53,648 bases of DNA from Nemertoderma westbladi. Taxonomy: Eukaryota > Xenacoelomorpha > Nemertodermatida > Nemertodermatidae. The stretch lies in the NCBI GenBank assembly GCA_032718475.1, contig JAUCBJ010000649.1:1-53648 (forward strand), written 5' to 3'. The notes below the pieces were generated by a model. It saw nothing but the letters and a program-made list of their open reading frames with translations. It did no database searches and had not been told where the DNA came from. The translations under genes were made by a program, and so were the position numbers. The first letter of the stretch is position 1; the number at the start of each line of letters is the position of its first letter. Of this stretch, positions 19,953-30,435 are shown one piece after another.

Positions 19953-20604
19953 CGTTGGTGAGCGTCTCTAACCTCCCGTCCAGGCGATAGAGTTCTTCTT
20001 CCTCTTCGGGTTGCAACAACGTGTCCGAAACTGACTCACCTAGCAGTTGGTCGAACTGCTCCTGTTGAGCCAATCTTATTACTGACTTAAACTGGATGAG
20101 GCTTTCCCTCGCACTTACCAACTTATCTATTATCTTTACCTGAGTAAATTTGTCGCCACACAACTCCGCAAGTTTGTGTAAACCTTTAAGTTTATCTATG
20201 GAAACATGTACCCTACTTTCTACCCTTACCTGTAAGGTGTAGAACTCGTATCTCGACATCGGGGCGGTTAACCCGCGTAAAACGCGAAAACCTTCTCCGA
20301 GGTTTCGAGTAATCTGGGCCATGTGTCCTCCTATACTCCTAATAACATTTTCTTGGCTTCCCGCCAAGCTTACCATATCTGGTTCCCGCGATCCGGTCTG
20401 CGGGATGGTAAGGAAATCTTCGATTCTGCCGTCGCCACGCATTGCAGCTTCCGGTATTTCTGTTTGGGGTACCGGCGACGCACGCGGTGTGACATCGGTA
20501 GAATCTCGGGTTCTCCTTCTCGGTTCGTCTACTGTCAATCTGTCCGGGTCGCACGAGTCATAGTCGGTAGGTGGGTATCGAGTCAAATGTGGTGTGTCAC
20601 TCAT
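19891..20604 (-). pseudogene. BEL-1 gag N-terminal segment
   Basis: A 237-codon frame beginning MSDTPHLTRY, the most likely gag start: it is the first long frame after the 5' LTR leader. It has helical character around residues 110-200 (a leucine-rich stretch such as IIDKLVSARESLIQF), then an acidic run. It ends just after GRLASLP, encoded by the palindrome; the continuation is in another frame. No domain name can be given. Confidence 0.7.
19910..19929 (-). repeat. BEL-1 palindrome, copy 10 (gag frame junction)
   Basis: Consensus form, inside the 62-bp overlap of two gag frames: read as GRLASLP in one and EGLRAYQ in the other. Confidence 0.9.
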
Positions 20605-20964
20605 GTCTTATTATATACGTCAAGTACGGGTAATAAAAATGTCAAAGTATCAGAATGTCAAAATGTCGAAATGTTCAAACTTACCTTAGTATATATATAT
20701 ACCATATATATACCCTAACTGGTACAAATAAAATCAAAGTATATAATAAAATATGTAATAATCTAGTCTACTGGCTAAATTTGTACGAATAAGTGTGATA
20801 ACGGTATACGTTACCAAAATGTAGATCAACAAGTACAAATAATAGGCAAAACAGCAACGTCTAATGGGAAAATAAGTACCAACAACACTACTAATTAGAC
20901 AGTGGAACCCACAAATTTTGAGTACTACTGTGCTCTTAAGTTTGAACGACATGAGTCGTAAAAC

Positions 20965-21159
20965 TTACGCTCCTTTGATCTTCCAGTCATGCAAATTCCC
21001 AAATACAAACCGGACGTGGGTCGTTCCGTTTTCGGCATCGCGGACGAATTTTGTGTCTCCCAAACTTTGCGAAAAGCGGTCTAATCCCTCGAAGTGGTCC
21101 AGAAATGAGTCCTTGAGTCCTGAAAGGTCGAAGGTGAGAGTTTTACTTCTACTCTGCAA
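20965..21159 (-). CDS. Possible upstream ORF in BEL-1 leader (64 codons)
   Basis: A compact charged frame (begins MQSRSKTLTF) that ends about 360 bp before gag. It has no recognised motif. It could be chance, an upstream ORF, or the remnant of a gag 5' exon. Confidence 0.25.
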   Translation of the reverse strand: MQSRSKTLTFDLSGLKDSFLDHFEGLDRFSQSLGDTKFVRDAENGTTHVRFVFGNLHDWKIKGA

Positions 21160-21367
21160 AAAATCTTCCTAGGTACCGATACAACTTGGTCTTTAAACCC
21201 TATGTACCTTTTCAAGTACCGAAAGTAACACCGCACACACACAGCGTAAAACAAATTGCTACAAACTAACTATTAGCTAGTCAAATATTAAATACGAAAA
21301 CTACTAGCTACCCTAAAGGCCTACTGAAGCAATGTACAAAATGTTGCCTTTCAGAAAGGACAAATAG

Positions 21368-21395
21368 TATTCTTACTAAATATTTAATAAGAATA
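21368..21395. repeat. 28-bp palindrome next to BEL-1 5' LTR
   Basis: The sequence reads tattcttactaaat and then its near-exact complement. It starts 9 bases inside the LTR boundary, where a primer-binding site would normally be. Confidence 0.75.
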
Positions 21396-22521
21396 TTCCC
21401 TACTGTAAAGTCCAGTAGTATACCGCTTACCGGATCCTAGTAACGATGTATCTTACCGTAAGATCCAGTAGTGTATACGGGCTCGTACAGTATCTGGCAA
21501 TAAATCCAAGTCCAGGGTGTCTAAATAAACAGATACAAGTACGCAAACAACTACTGGCTAGGAACAGAGCCTGGTGTCTATTCTAAATACGTGAGCGAGT
21601 CAAATGCCCGACGAACTAGACAAAAGGATACCTGTCCTCTAACTGGTGAGGCAGATGTACAGTCTACGGTGACAGACCAAACTCACGAGGAAACAATCCC
21701 CGCGCAGCGAATCCTAACTATCGCTAATGGACCTAAATACCGTAAACTTGCCGCGGTGTGATTTATATGGTTTATATATGAGCTAGTGGATTAACAGACT
21801 AGCGTAACAATACTGACCAGTACTAAATCAGTCAAAGGGGGTCGTGCCTAATATAACAATACTGTGAGCAGAAAAAACAGTCAAAAGGGGTCGTGCCTAA
21901 AGTAATAATACTGTCACTCAAGTAAAACAACAGTCTAATAAGTAAATACTCCTTCTTGCCGTAACTAAATCAGATCCTAAATTTACAAGCTACAAACAGT
22001 AAAACTATAAAATAGATTCTGTCTGAAAGTAACCTAAACTAAGCTATAACTAGTAGAGCTCTAAGGGTGCATATGTTTTAGGGCGTGTGTGTGTGTTACA
22101 AATAAAACAATTTTGGCATACTCCATTGTACTAGGTTTTAGTGAATTTCTGACCAAAACAATACCGTGCACTAGCTACGAGAATAAGCTAGTTGCGCTCT
22201 GTAGGGCTTATACTTACAAAATGACCTCAAAGCTCTCTCCTTCCTATCCACAACTCAACCGGGCAATTACGGTGTTAGTAACTACACCCATGATCGGCAC
22301 AAATACCAGATTCTGGTTGCAAGATAAGAAATAGGGGTTAATTGCTACCGTACGTTAGCTGATCTGGTATACAATTTGATTCTAGAATTTTGTTGCTGCG
22401 GTGGTTAGCAGCAATACCTATCAGTACGTGGCAAGGCGCGGTAGGATATTAATAAAACCTCCCTAGGCCAAGCGAGTGCCAGTAGCAGACCTTGCCTGAT
22501 CAAGTAACGTGGGTTCAGGCA

Positions 22522-22540
22522 GGGGGGGGGGGGGGGGGGG
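22522..22540. repeat. Poly-G tract in BEL-1 5' LTR
   Basis: 19 G, against 23 in the other LTR. Confidence 0.9.
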
Positions 22541-23352
22541 TACTAATGTATAAACTACAAAATGAACTGGTACCGAACTGTCAGTATTGCAAATCACTAA
22601 ATTATGGAACGTATGCTGTCTGTACCTAATGTGTACTTGCGTACTGACGAACAGCAATAGTTCACACCTGTAGGGAATACATGTTAATCCGGGGATTTGT
22701 CGTAACTGGTTCTACTCTGAAGCTTAGTTATTTGATCCTAAATTTTGCAGCGTCCCAGAATGGCGTCATGCTTACCACGATCTATAGGTCTTACAGCAGG
22801 CAAGGGCGTCAAACAAAGTCTTACCTTCCTCTGAATCGGGCGCTGCATAGCAAAGGTATTTCGAAGGGGCGAAGGGGGTGCGCGGGCTAATCTAATGTGG
22901 GCGCTAGCGTGTTGTGGACATCTTTTCCTGCGTTGCTGACGGCCTAACGGTCTAGGCAGCCATCCTCCAAATGCTTGGCTGTCCCAATAGTGGGCAAAGG
23001 GAAATATACAAGTTCAAAGTTTACAGCATATTTATGTAATTTACAAAGGTTTATCAAACAAATTTAATCTAAAGATATGACAAGAAACTAATGTGATAAC
23101 TAAAGTAAGTAATAACGTAATGATGTTGTTGTAATGTGTGGATTGATAACCGAGGGCAAACCGGCCCTTATATAGCAAATCTGGGACATAGAATCCACTA
23201 GAACGTTCCAGAGTATTCCATGGCCTCACATTGGAGCAATAAGATGTTCTATGCCCTATGATTGGCCCAGCTCATCGTTCCATATGTTGTACGCACCTCA
23301 TTGGTTTATCTAATCAAATCAGAGCGAAAATAAATAGCCCAAAAATGCAAAT

Positions 23353-23426
23353 TTCCCGACTGGGATTCGAACTCGTAACCTATCTGTAATGTAATCAACG
23401 CCTTAACCATCTGACCACTGCGCCAA
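23353..23426 (-). other. tRNA-like segment in 5' LTR
   Basis: The counterpart of 5421-5493. The A-box-like TGGCGCAGTGG is at 23415-23425 and the B-box-like AGTTCGAATCC at 23363-23373. It lies about 140-210 bases from the LTR's upstream end. Confidence 0.55.
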
Positions 23427-23562
23427 TAGAGTTACCTATGGATTTATGTGTACCAATATGAATAGGCATATTACATTACTGTAATTTAATCAAAATGCAT
23501 CGGATTTTAGAAAGTTTTTACATTAAGCTACAAATGCTACCTTATAGTGAAATAATCCATCA

Positions 23563-23567
23563 GGTAT
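23563..23567. repeat. Target-site duplication GGTAT of BEL-1 (right)
   Basis: Pairs with 3446-3450. Confidence 0.9.
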
Positions 23568-23700
23568 ATCTACATGCCATATTTCGATTTCCTTTTTCCA
23601 GTCGCCATAGGAAAGATCTGCACGCATTTTGGGGGGTATTTTATAACTTGCCACACATGCCGATTCCGCCATTTTATTAAGGAAAACCATGCTCTGCTAC
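23568..23700 (-). pseudogene. Decayed gag-like remnant, 5' part
   Basis: On the minus strand, a WKKEIEIW motif preceded by DLSYGD sits about 60 bases from the BEL-1 boundary. The frame continues on the other side of BEL-1 at 3445 downward. It is part of an older retroelement-like gene broken by the BEL-1 insertion. Confidence 0.45.
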
Positions 23701-24528
23701 CATGAAATATTGACTATAAAGATAATATCACTCCTGACTGTCCTACATATATTTTAGATATTATTTCAGATAACACAATTACACCCTGACACCAGTAGGC
23801 ATGAGACACCGGTTACTCCTGTACCAGTAGACTTTACTGCAGTAAGGTCTGGTACAGATAACCCTATTTCTACAATAAGCTCCCATAACTCTTAGGTCCA
23901 AGGGTGATCCTAACATCCACATCCCGGGTCTCCTGTCTTCTTCGGTTTTGTAATCTGTATATATGTCAGTACCTCGTATCGGGTGTCCTGGGCTACTGTT
24001 AGAGCCTCTTCAACTGTTGCTTGTTTATTACGTCTAGCTCCCTCAACTTCTGTGTTTCTTTATCTTTATATAGTTAATCCATTACCATCTGTTGTAGCAC
24101 ACCACATTTTTCCTTATAATATGTCTTCCCTCGTCTTCTATGTAATCCCTCGGTCCGGGTTTATTCCAATATAGATTGTAATTATCTGATGATGTTCCCA
24201 CATCATTTAATACTTGTTGTACCGCAATACCTTTTCCAAGGTATCTCGTCCCATCATCAAATATCCTACCACAATATATATCCCGTTGGCTTGATTATTC
24301 GTCGTTGCTCTATCATTCGACTCGCTCCTCGCCATATCCGTACTGATTGCATTCGTGATAGCCTAACCGGTGGACTAGGTGATCTACTCCATAATAATAT
24401 AGACTTCTCATCCGAGTCAAGATTCCAACCCATGCGACTTTTTACTGCTGCTTTGTAGTCCCAATACTCATCTTTCTTGGGTACTATATTTTCGTCTTCA
24501 TCCCTTTGGATCCTTTGGACCGCACTAC
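23701..24528. other. No gene supported
   Basis: Short plus-strand frames (23983-24174, 24189-24458) have no recognisable content. Probably decayed transposon sequence. Confidence 0.4.
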
Positions 24529-24551
24529 GTGTCTTTCTATTTCCATTATCC

Positions 24552-25644
24552 TCATCCGCATGGGCTCAAATCTGGTGGCCATCCAATGCCTGTATTCTCT
24601 ATCAGTCCTGGTATCTGTTGCTTGTTGTGTCTATGTTGCCATTGTTTAGATAAGATCAGAAGTACACATAGTACTGGTTCATCGTCGTCACAGTTCACTA
24701 TCTGGAAATCGCTAAGCTGCATATCGCGTTGCAAGCTAGATATCCCTATACTACTACTCAATTTACTCAGACAGATCGCCATCCTGTCCATCGGATACTT
24801 TAGTTCCTTGTTATCTAATACATTGAAATGTAAATCATCAGTATTGTAAGCGATAACGTTTCCACTTCCTAGTCCTCATAATGGTTTGGTTGCCACTATT
24901 AGTGCCTTCCTCATCGTCATTACCATTCTTCCAGTCTTTCAAAACTTCATCGGTTCTTCACCTTATGATGTATGCCATAAGCAGATACAAGAAAGAATTC
25001 AGTATCGTTTTTTCTTGTATTATATATTCCTGTTGGATTTTGGTTAAGTTGCCCTTCGTCCAACGCCATTTCTTCCATGGTTTAGGTCTCTTGTTTGCGA
25101 AATCTTCCACTACAAGCATCGTCTCTGGGTATCTTGTCTTATACTTCCTCCATTCAATTGGTTTCTGGTCATGTTGTCCCAGTACGATTGTGATACTTCC
25201 CATTGAAGTACGCTGCATCCATTTGATCATCCCCATGCTGTGTATGATCCTTGCCATTCCATCGCCACTGTAAATCTAATGTTGTGCCTATGTATCCACT
25301 CATAGTCTTGCCGATATCCTTTGTAATGTCCGAACTGTATAATATGTTCATTCTATCCAATATCAGGTGCCGTACTTCATCCGGTATCCTGTCATCCCTG
25401 TGATCATTCCTCATTACCTAGAATATGTATATGTCCCCGTCCAGATTGGACACGTGTAGGAAGCGCCTCCAACTTTGCCCTCCATATCCATTAATAGAAT
25501 ACCCATTTCTTTATCTCGTTTCTTGAAGGCCATCCATTGTTTACCCATTAGGTGCTTTGGCGTTTCTCCTTGGTTTTGATGTAGGTGCATCCTCGCTTCC
25601 ACTACATTATTTATTTGCAGCCTCCCATACATATTCGTCAACAT
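24552..25644 (-). pseudogene. Decayed unknown coding region
   Basis: Four minus-strand frames follow one another with changes of phase: 25414-25644 (76 codons), 25169-25414 (81), 24958-25257 (99) and 24552-24791 (79). They have balanced, Lys/Asp/Trp-rich composition (for example KPWKKWRWTKGN) that looks like real protein, but I recognise no family. The order and strand suit a single gene broken by several indels, and it lies upstream, in the same orientation, of the gag-like remnant at 23568-23700, so it may be part of the same old element. Confidence 0.35.
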
Positions 25645-25997
25645 TTCTTTATGTGCTAACCAGAATTTCTTCTATAACGCTGCCTTTCCATCATGTCTCA
25701 CTATCTTCACAGACTTGGATAGACTCATCATTGGACTTTATGCCACTCTATAGGGCGTCCCTCTTTATCAATGAGTTCATTTATTACTATTACCTTTCTA
25801 TATTGTATCTATAATGTTATGTTTCAATATCTTTAATTAAATTAATATAAACTTATCCTAGTGCCTAAATAATTTAGTAGAATCATAATCAACCCACTAT
25901 CCTAATCCTAATTTATTTTAGAGTTAGTTGAGTTATCCATTTGTTTCTCTTGTGGCTGTAAATAGCCATAATTGTACGTCACTCAAACAAATAAAAA

Positions 25998-27095
25998 TGC
26001 AATAATTTTTATTGTCCGTTTAAATCACTCATGATGCCCTTTTTTATGACTTTTTATGTCCTCCAGAAATTTACCATTAGGTTCCATGCTACCGGTTTCT
26101 CTACTGCTTTTCTCTCAGGCTATCAGTACCGGTATTAGTTTTTTTTTTATTTTTTTATGTCCTCCAGAAATTTACCGTTAGGTTCCATGCTACCGGTTTC
26201 TCTACTGCTGTTCTCTCAGGCTATCAGTACCGGTATTAGTATATAGAGCACTATTTTGCAGTATTGCATGTACAGATGTAGGTATAAAGCAGGTATTTTA
26301 GTACCGGTACCGGCACCGGTACTGCTGTATGCCTACTGTGTAGCCTACCATTTAAATACGGTACTGGTAGGCCTACCGGCTGACCAGTTGTTTTGGTTAG
26401 AAAATCCCGCCTCTGTAACCTGCTCCTTTCCCTGATTTGGTAAAGTGACCGTTTATTGTTTTGGTTAGAAAGGCCCGCCTCTTTAACCTCCTCCTTTCCT
26501 TCATTTTGTAAAGTGACTGTTTACTGTTTTGTTTAGAAAATCCCGCCTCTGTAACCTGCCCCTTTCCCTCAATTAGTTAAATGATCGTTTATTGTTTTGG
26601 TTAGAAAATCACGCCTCTGTAACATGCTCCTTTCCCTCAATTAGTTAATTGATCGTTTATTGTTTTGGTTAGAAAATCCCGCCTCTGTAACCTGCTCCTT
26701 TCCCTCAATTAGTTAAATGATCGTTTATTGTTTTGGATAGGAAATCCCGCCTCTGTAACCTGCTCCTTTCTCTCATTTGGTAATGTTATCGTTTATTGTG
26801 TTGGTTAGAAAAGACCATCTATGTAACCTGCTCCTTTCCTTCATTTGGTAAAGTGATTGTTTATTGTTTTTTTTAGAAAATCCCGCCTATGTAACCTGCT
26901 CCTTTCCCTGACTTGGTAAAGTGACCGTTTATTGTTTTGGTTAGAAAGGCTAGCCTCTGTAACCTGCTCCTTTCCTTCATTTGGTAAAGTGACTGTTTAT
27001 TGTTTTGGTTAGAAAATCCGGCCTTAACCTGCTCCTTTCCATCAATTGGTAATTGTTTTTGGCTATAAAATGAGTGTTTTGGTAGGCAATTGTTT
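25998..27095 (+). mobile_element. Left foldback-like element, 5' portion
   Basis: It starts with GCAATAATTTTTATTGTCC, the same terminal sequence (inverted) as the element ending at 34141. It then has a 101-bp direct duplication (26057-26157 and 26158-26241), an ACCGGT-rich block, and about 11 tandem repeats of about 60 bp. The sequence is a diverged inverted copy of 31972-34141. It breaks off near 27095, where the gypsy-like element begins, and resumes near 30158. Confidence 0.75.
26393..27060 (+). repeat. Tandem array of about 60-bp repeats (left)
   Basis: About 11 units containing gttttggttagaaaatcccg and cctgctcctttccct. The same unit, inverted, makes up 32328-33705. Confidence 0.9.
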
Positions 27096-27107
27096 GTCAT
27101 AGGTAAT

Positions 27108-27602
27108 TGTGAGTGGATTCAATTCCGCCCACCACCCCATAAAGTTGGGAAATGGCGCCTTTTAGCGATATTGGGGATATGAGGTTAATCCCCAATTAAC
27201 CTCGTATCACACAACCAATAACGGGGACAACAAACCCCCAAAAGGCCACACAAAGGGAGGTCAGAGGTTAAACCTCCGGGAGAGAGAAAGTGAAGGCAGT
27301 GGGGGGGGGGGGGAATTAGGTTATTGGCCAATGGGGGGCAAGGAAAGTGCATCCGCTAGATACAGAGGCCACAAGTAAAGTAGGTAATCAATATATTACC
27401 AGTCAGTGTTTCTATCCTATTTCAGTTATCTCAGTCACATTCAATCTGAACTGTGCTATCATATATTACCGATCGTTATCTCAATTCTATATTTTGGAGT
27501 TTATTAATAACATTGGAACAACAACAAACTCTTTTACCATTCGCACAGTGACGCTGACGCGTAAATAAATCAAACCGGTCGGGATCCTCTGATCCCGTCA
27601 CA
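27108..27602 (+). repeat. Putative gypsy-like LTR (495 bp)
   Basis: It begins TGTGAGTGG and ends GATCCCGTCACA. A 14-base G run lies at 27301-27314. Following bases (gtattaaagtc...) are directly repeated about 30 bp later. The end matches the putative LTR end at 1815. Coding sequence of a gag-like type begins 100 bp downstream. The partner LTR is missing, so the boundaries are provisional. Confidence 0.5.
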
Positions 27603-27702
27603 GTATTAAAGTCGCCTACTGGCCTAGTATTAAAGTCACCCAGTACGCCTAGACAACTACCATAACTGTGACTACCAGCCACCAGAAAGAAAGTGATAAA
27701 GG

Positions 27703-28161
27703 ATGAGCGAAGCCCGAAACCTAGAGGGAGAGACGACACCGCCGCGGACCCTGGACGATATGAACGAAACGATCCATGAGGCCGCGACGCGACGGTATCG
27801 ACCCGCAACGCCGGACTCGCCGGAAAGAGACGATCCGGCAACAACCGAAGCGGAGGGCGGCCGTCTACCAGACCGAGAGGACGAGTTGACGCACGACGGC
27901 GGACGACGTACCGATGTCGCCGGCCAGCCACAGGCCGAAGGCGACGGACGGCCCACCAGAACAGCGATGGTGGGGCCGCCGGTACGACGCCGAACCAGGA
28001 GGGGAGGAGGAGAGGTCGGCGACGAGGACGTCGGAACCAGTGACCGGCTCCGACGAGCCTACAACGCAACTAAGAAACAACTCAAGGAAGCTAGAGAAGG
28101 TGTAAAGATAGATCCAGGGAGGTTGAACCTGCGACTAGATGAGTCGAACAAACACTTTTAA
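27703..28161 (+). pseudogene. Gag-like ORF, first segment
   Basis: A 152-codon GC-rich frame starting MSEARNLEGE. It is highly charged and Arg/Gly/Asp-rich, with a Lys-rich helix near the end. It overlaps the next frame (28139) by 23 bp in a different phase, as in a frameshifted or decayed gag. The composition (GC-rich, Arg-rich) stands out from its AT-rich surroundings, supporting a mobile origin. Antisense frames of similar length are shadows of this GC-rich stretch. Confidence 0.5.
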
Positions 28162-29059
28162 ATACCTAGTTCGCTTCGGGCAGGGAGAACTAGCCAGTGA
28201 GAGAGCGAGGGGGGTCACCACCCAACTATTTGAATTGTGGCGATCATGGATAATGGAGCCCCAGATAGTGTACATAGGGCCGTATTTAGTGGATGCCAGG
28301 GGAATTAAGTTAGTGGGTTGGGCAGACCTCCATGAGGGCGAATCCGAGATGAACCCCGAGGATTCGGTCTCGTCAGTTAGCGAGAACCCCAGAAAGCGGG
28401 GGAAAGTTGGTAGGAAGGAGAGGCGACGGGAGTCCGTCGCGACCGACAAGTCCGCTACATCCTCCGCAAAAGTAAGAAGGGTATTAGAAATAGATCTGGC
28501 ATGTCAGTTGGATATGGTGGCGCTAGACCAGAAAGAGTTAGAGAGGCAGTTGGAAGAGGGAATTGCGTTGTTGGAAAGAGAGAGAGAACTGGCGAGAGAG
28601 AATAAAGAGAGGGCTGAGAGGGTCGCGAGAAACTTTAGAGAGTGTGATGAGATAGAAATAAGGGAAGGAAAGGAGCGAGAAGAGCGAGAGACGAAAGAGA
28701 TGAACGAGCATAAGGAGCGAGAGGCGAAAGAGGCGAGTGAGCGTAAGGAGCGTGAGGCGAGAGGGGCGAGCGAGCGAAAGGAGCATGAGGCGAGACGGCT
28801 TGAGAGGATTGCGAGAGAGGCGGAATTGGCCGTGCAGAGTTTGCTAGAGGATAGGGAGAGAGAGAGAACGGGAAAGCGTATGCGGGATGATATGCACGCC
28901 CGGTTGAGGGGGCTTATGCAATATCAGGCCAAACAGAAGCGCCGATTGGAACTGGCGCAGTTGGGGCTGTCAGAGAGTGAGGCTGGATCGGGTAGTGTTT
29001 ACGAGGAGCCAGAAGTTATGGAAACATTTGTTAATACCCCACTTACAGGGACCGGATGA
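28139..29059 (+). pseudogene. Gag-like ORF, coiled-coil segment
   Basis: A 306-codon frame. Residues 20-70 contain a compact hydrophobic block (ELWRSWIMEPQIVYIGPYLV); residues 130-270 are a long Glu/Arg/Lys coiled coil with repeated KEREA/SERKE units. It ends in a TGA, after which the same phase stays open through a G run (29091-29104) into the Asn-rich frame below. I infer a gypsy-like gag from its place after an LTR. No zinc knuckle or protease is seen. Confidence 0.55.
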
Positions 29060-29090
29060 CAGACCCAAGACTGGTGTAACCGTACAGGCG

Positions 29091-29104
29091 GGGGGGGGGG
29101 GGGT
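29091..29104. repeat. 14-base poly-G tract in gag-like frame
   Basis: It lies between the coiled-coil and Asn-rich coding segments, read as a glycine run. Length changes here would shift the frame. Confidence 0.8.
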
Positions 29105-29146
29105 AATAATAATACGTTAGAGAACGTTAATATTAATAGTACCGTA

Positions 29147-29450
29147 GTGGATAACCCTAATCAAACTTTCATTGCAGGAAATAATATTTTGCCCGATAAT
29201 AGTAATTTAAATCCGAACGATCCTAATTTAAATGTAGGAAATAATTCAAATAATCTAGATTCGAATATACAAAATAATTCAAATAATTTAAATTCAAATA
29301 CGCAAAATAATCTAAATAATAATCTTAACTCAAACGAACAAAATAACCCCAATTCGAAATAATTTAAATAATAATCCGGATTCAGAAAATAATTCTAATA
29401 ATTTAAATAATTTAGAAAATAGTATTGATATTAATGTGCTATTAATGTAA
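29147..29450 (+). repeat. Asn-rich coding tandem repeat
   Basis: A 71-codon frame (29147-29362), almost entirely Asn with Leu, Ser, Pro and Gln (NNSNNLNSN units). The same aataattta-type repeat goes on to about 29445 after a stop. It is in phase with the coiled-coil frame before it. Confidence 0.7.
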
Positions 29451-29508
29451 AAGAGGCAGATGTGGGGCCCTGGTAGGCCACGTAGTTAATACGCAGGGAG
29501 TCACAGGG

Positions 29509-30157
29509 TTGAGTCAACCCGACGGGAGCAACGCAGTGATAGAGGGAGAGGCGGGGGTGCATAGACCCAGCTGCAGTAGAGTTAGTGCGTCGACTAGAGA
29601 GGGGTGTAGAAGCGAAGTGAGAGATAGTGAAGTGATAGGTGGCGAGTGGGGGGGGGGGGGCGGTGGGGGGGGGGGGGGGGGGCTGCAGGAGCCCCACGAC
29701 AAGATATTAGCGGCGAGAGGAGGGGCAGAGAGTGCCCCACAGGCATCGGTGGATAATGCGTGGGGCAAATTAGGTGAACCGCAGCACCCGGCGATGGAGA
29801 ATAGTAGGGGGATTACGAGTATCCCCAGCGGCAGCGGCGCGCGACCGGGTAGAGAGAGAGAGGTTGACGTTGTGAGGGGGCGAGCGACGAGACGTCGAGC
29901 CCAGTCAGAAAAGGGAAGAAGAACAGTGGAGTTTAACCGGGAGGTCGACAAGAGATCTCATGAGCGGGGACACTACACTGCAGAGAGAAAAATGGAAGAG
30001 AGTAGAAGAAGTGTCGTCGCAAACGACAGGAGAGCGAGGATGGATAGTGAGCCGTCGGTAGTCGAGATGGAGTCGGAGAGTCGGTGGGGTCGAACTCCGG
30101 GAGATTGCCGTCATCCCGGAGAAACGCGACCTGACAAGGTGTACTATACAGATACGG
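29509..30157 (+). pseudogene. Gag-like ORF, third segment, truncated
   Basis: The frame opens near 29509 and is charged and Arg/Glu/Ser-rich, with a glycine run encoded by two adjoining G tracts (29649-29682). From about 30158 the translation is only foldback tandem repeat, so the original protein is cut off there. I recognise no domain. Confidence 0.45.
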
Positions 30158-30435
30158 CATACCGTTTATTGTTTTGGTTAGAAAAGACCATCTAGGTAAC
30201 CTGCTCCTTTCCCTGATTTGGTAAAGTGACCGTTTATTGTTTTGGTTAGAAAGGCTAGCCTCTGTAACCTGCTCCTTTCCTTCATTTGGTAAAGTAACTG
30301 TTTATTGTTTTGGTTAGAAAATCCGGCCTTAACCTGCTCCTTTCCATCAATTGGTAATTGTCTTTGGCTATAAAATGAGTGTTTTGCTACGTCATGTGGT
30401 AATCGATTATCGACAACAACCACAAACTATTAAAT
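30158..30435 (+). mobile_element. Left foldback-like element, resumed portion
   Basis: Repeat units resume (cgtttattgttttggttag). The segment is a near copy of 26800-27095 and goes further, through gctacgtcatgtggtaatcg to caaactattaaat, matching the inverse of 32230-32330. The gypsy-like element is thus flanked by a direct duplication of array sequence. Confidence 0.75.

Larger units (their letters stand above)
20605..21403 (-). other. BEL-1 5' leader
   Basis: Between the 5' LTR and gag. It contains a 28-bp near-perfect palindrome next to the LTR and a 64-codon upstream frame. No primer-binding site beginning TGG is evident within about 40 bases of the LTR. Confidence 0.55.
3451..23562 (-). 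mobile_element. BEL-1: 20.1-kb BEL/Pao LTR retrotransposon
   Basis: Two long direct repeats (3451-5629 and 21404-23562) begin TGTAAAGTCC and end ATAATCCATCA on the plus strand, flanked by a GGTAT duplication. All retroelement domains lie on the minus strand in the order gag, protease, RT, RNase H, integrase, so the 5' LTR is 21404-23562. The protease-RT-RNase H-integrase arrangement, zinc knuckles and domain motifs place it in BEL/Pao. Typical members are several kb long. Here 2.2-kb LTRs, a foldback insert (10694-11912) and a second long ORF (6428-9976) account for the size. Multiple stops and frameshifts make this copy inactive. No obvious tRNA primer-binding site (TGG...) follows the 5' LTR. 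Confidence 0.92.
21404..23562 (-). repeat. BEL-1 5' LTR (2159 bp)
   Basis: The partner of 3451-5629, with the same ends. It would carry the promoter for the genomic RNA on the minus strand. No clear TATA box was assigned. Confidence 0.92.

Noticed and set aside
27476-28080. Minus-strand Arg/Pro-rich frames of 71-197 codons
   Set aside because: Shadows of the GC-rich plus-strand gag-like ORF; no domain and no homology by eye.
29431-29951. Minus-strand Pro-rich frames
   Set aside because: Shadows of G tracts and the plus-strand gag-like frame.
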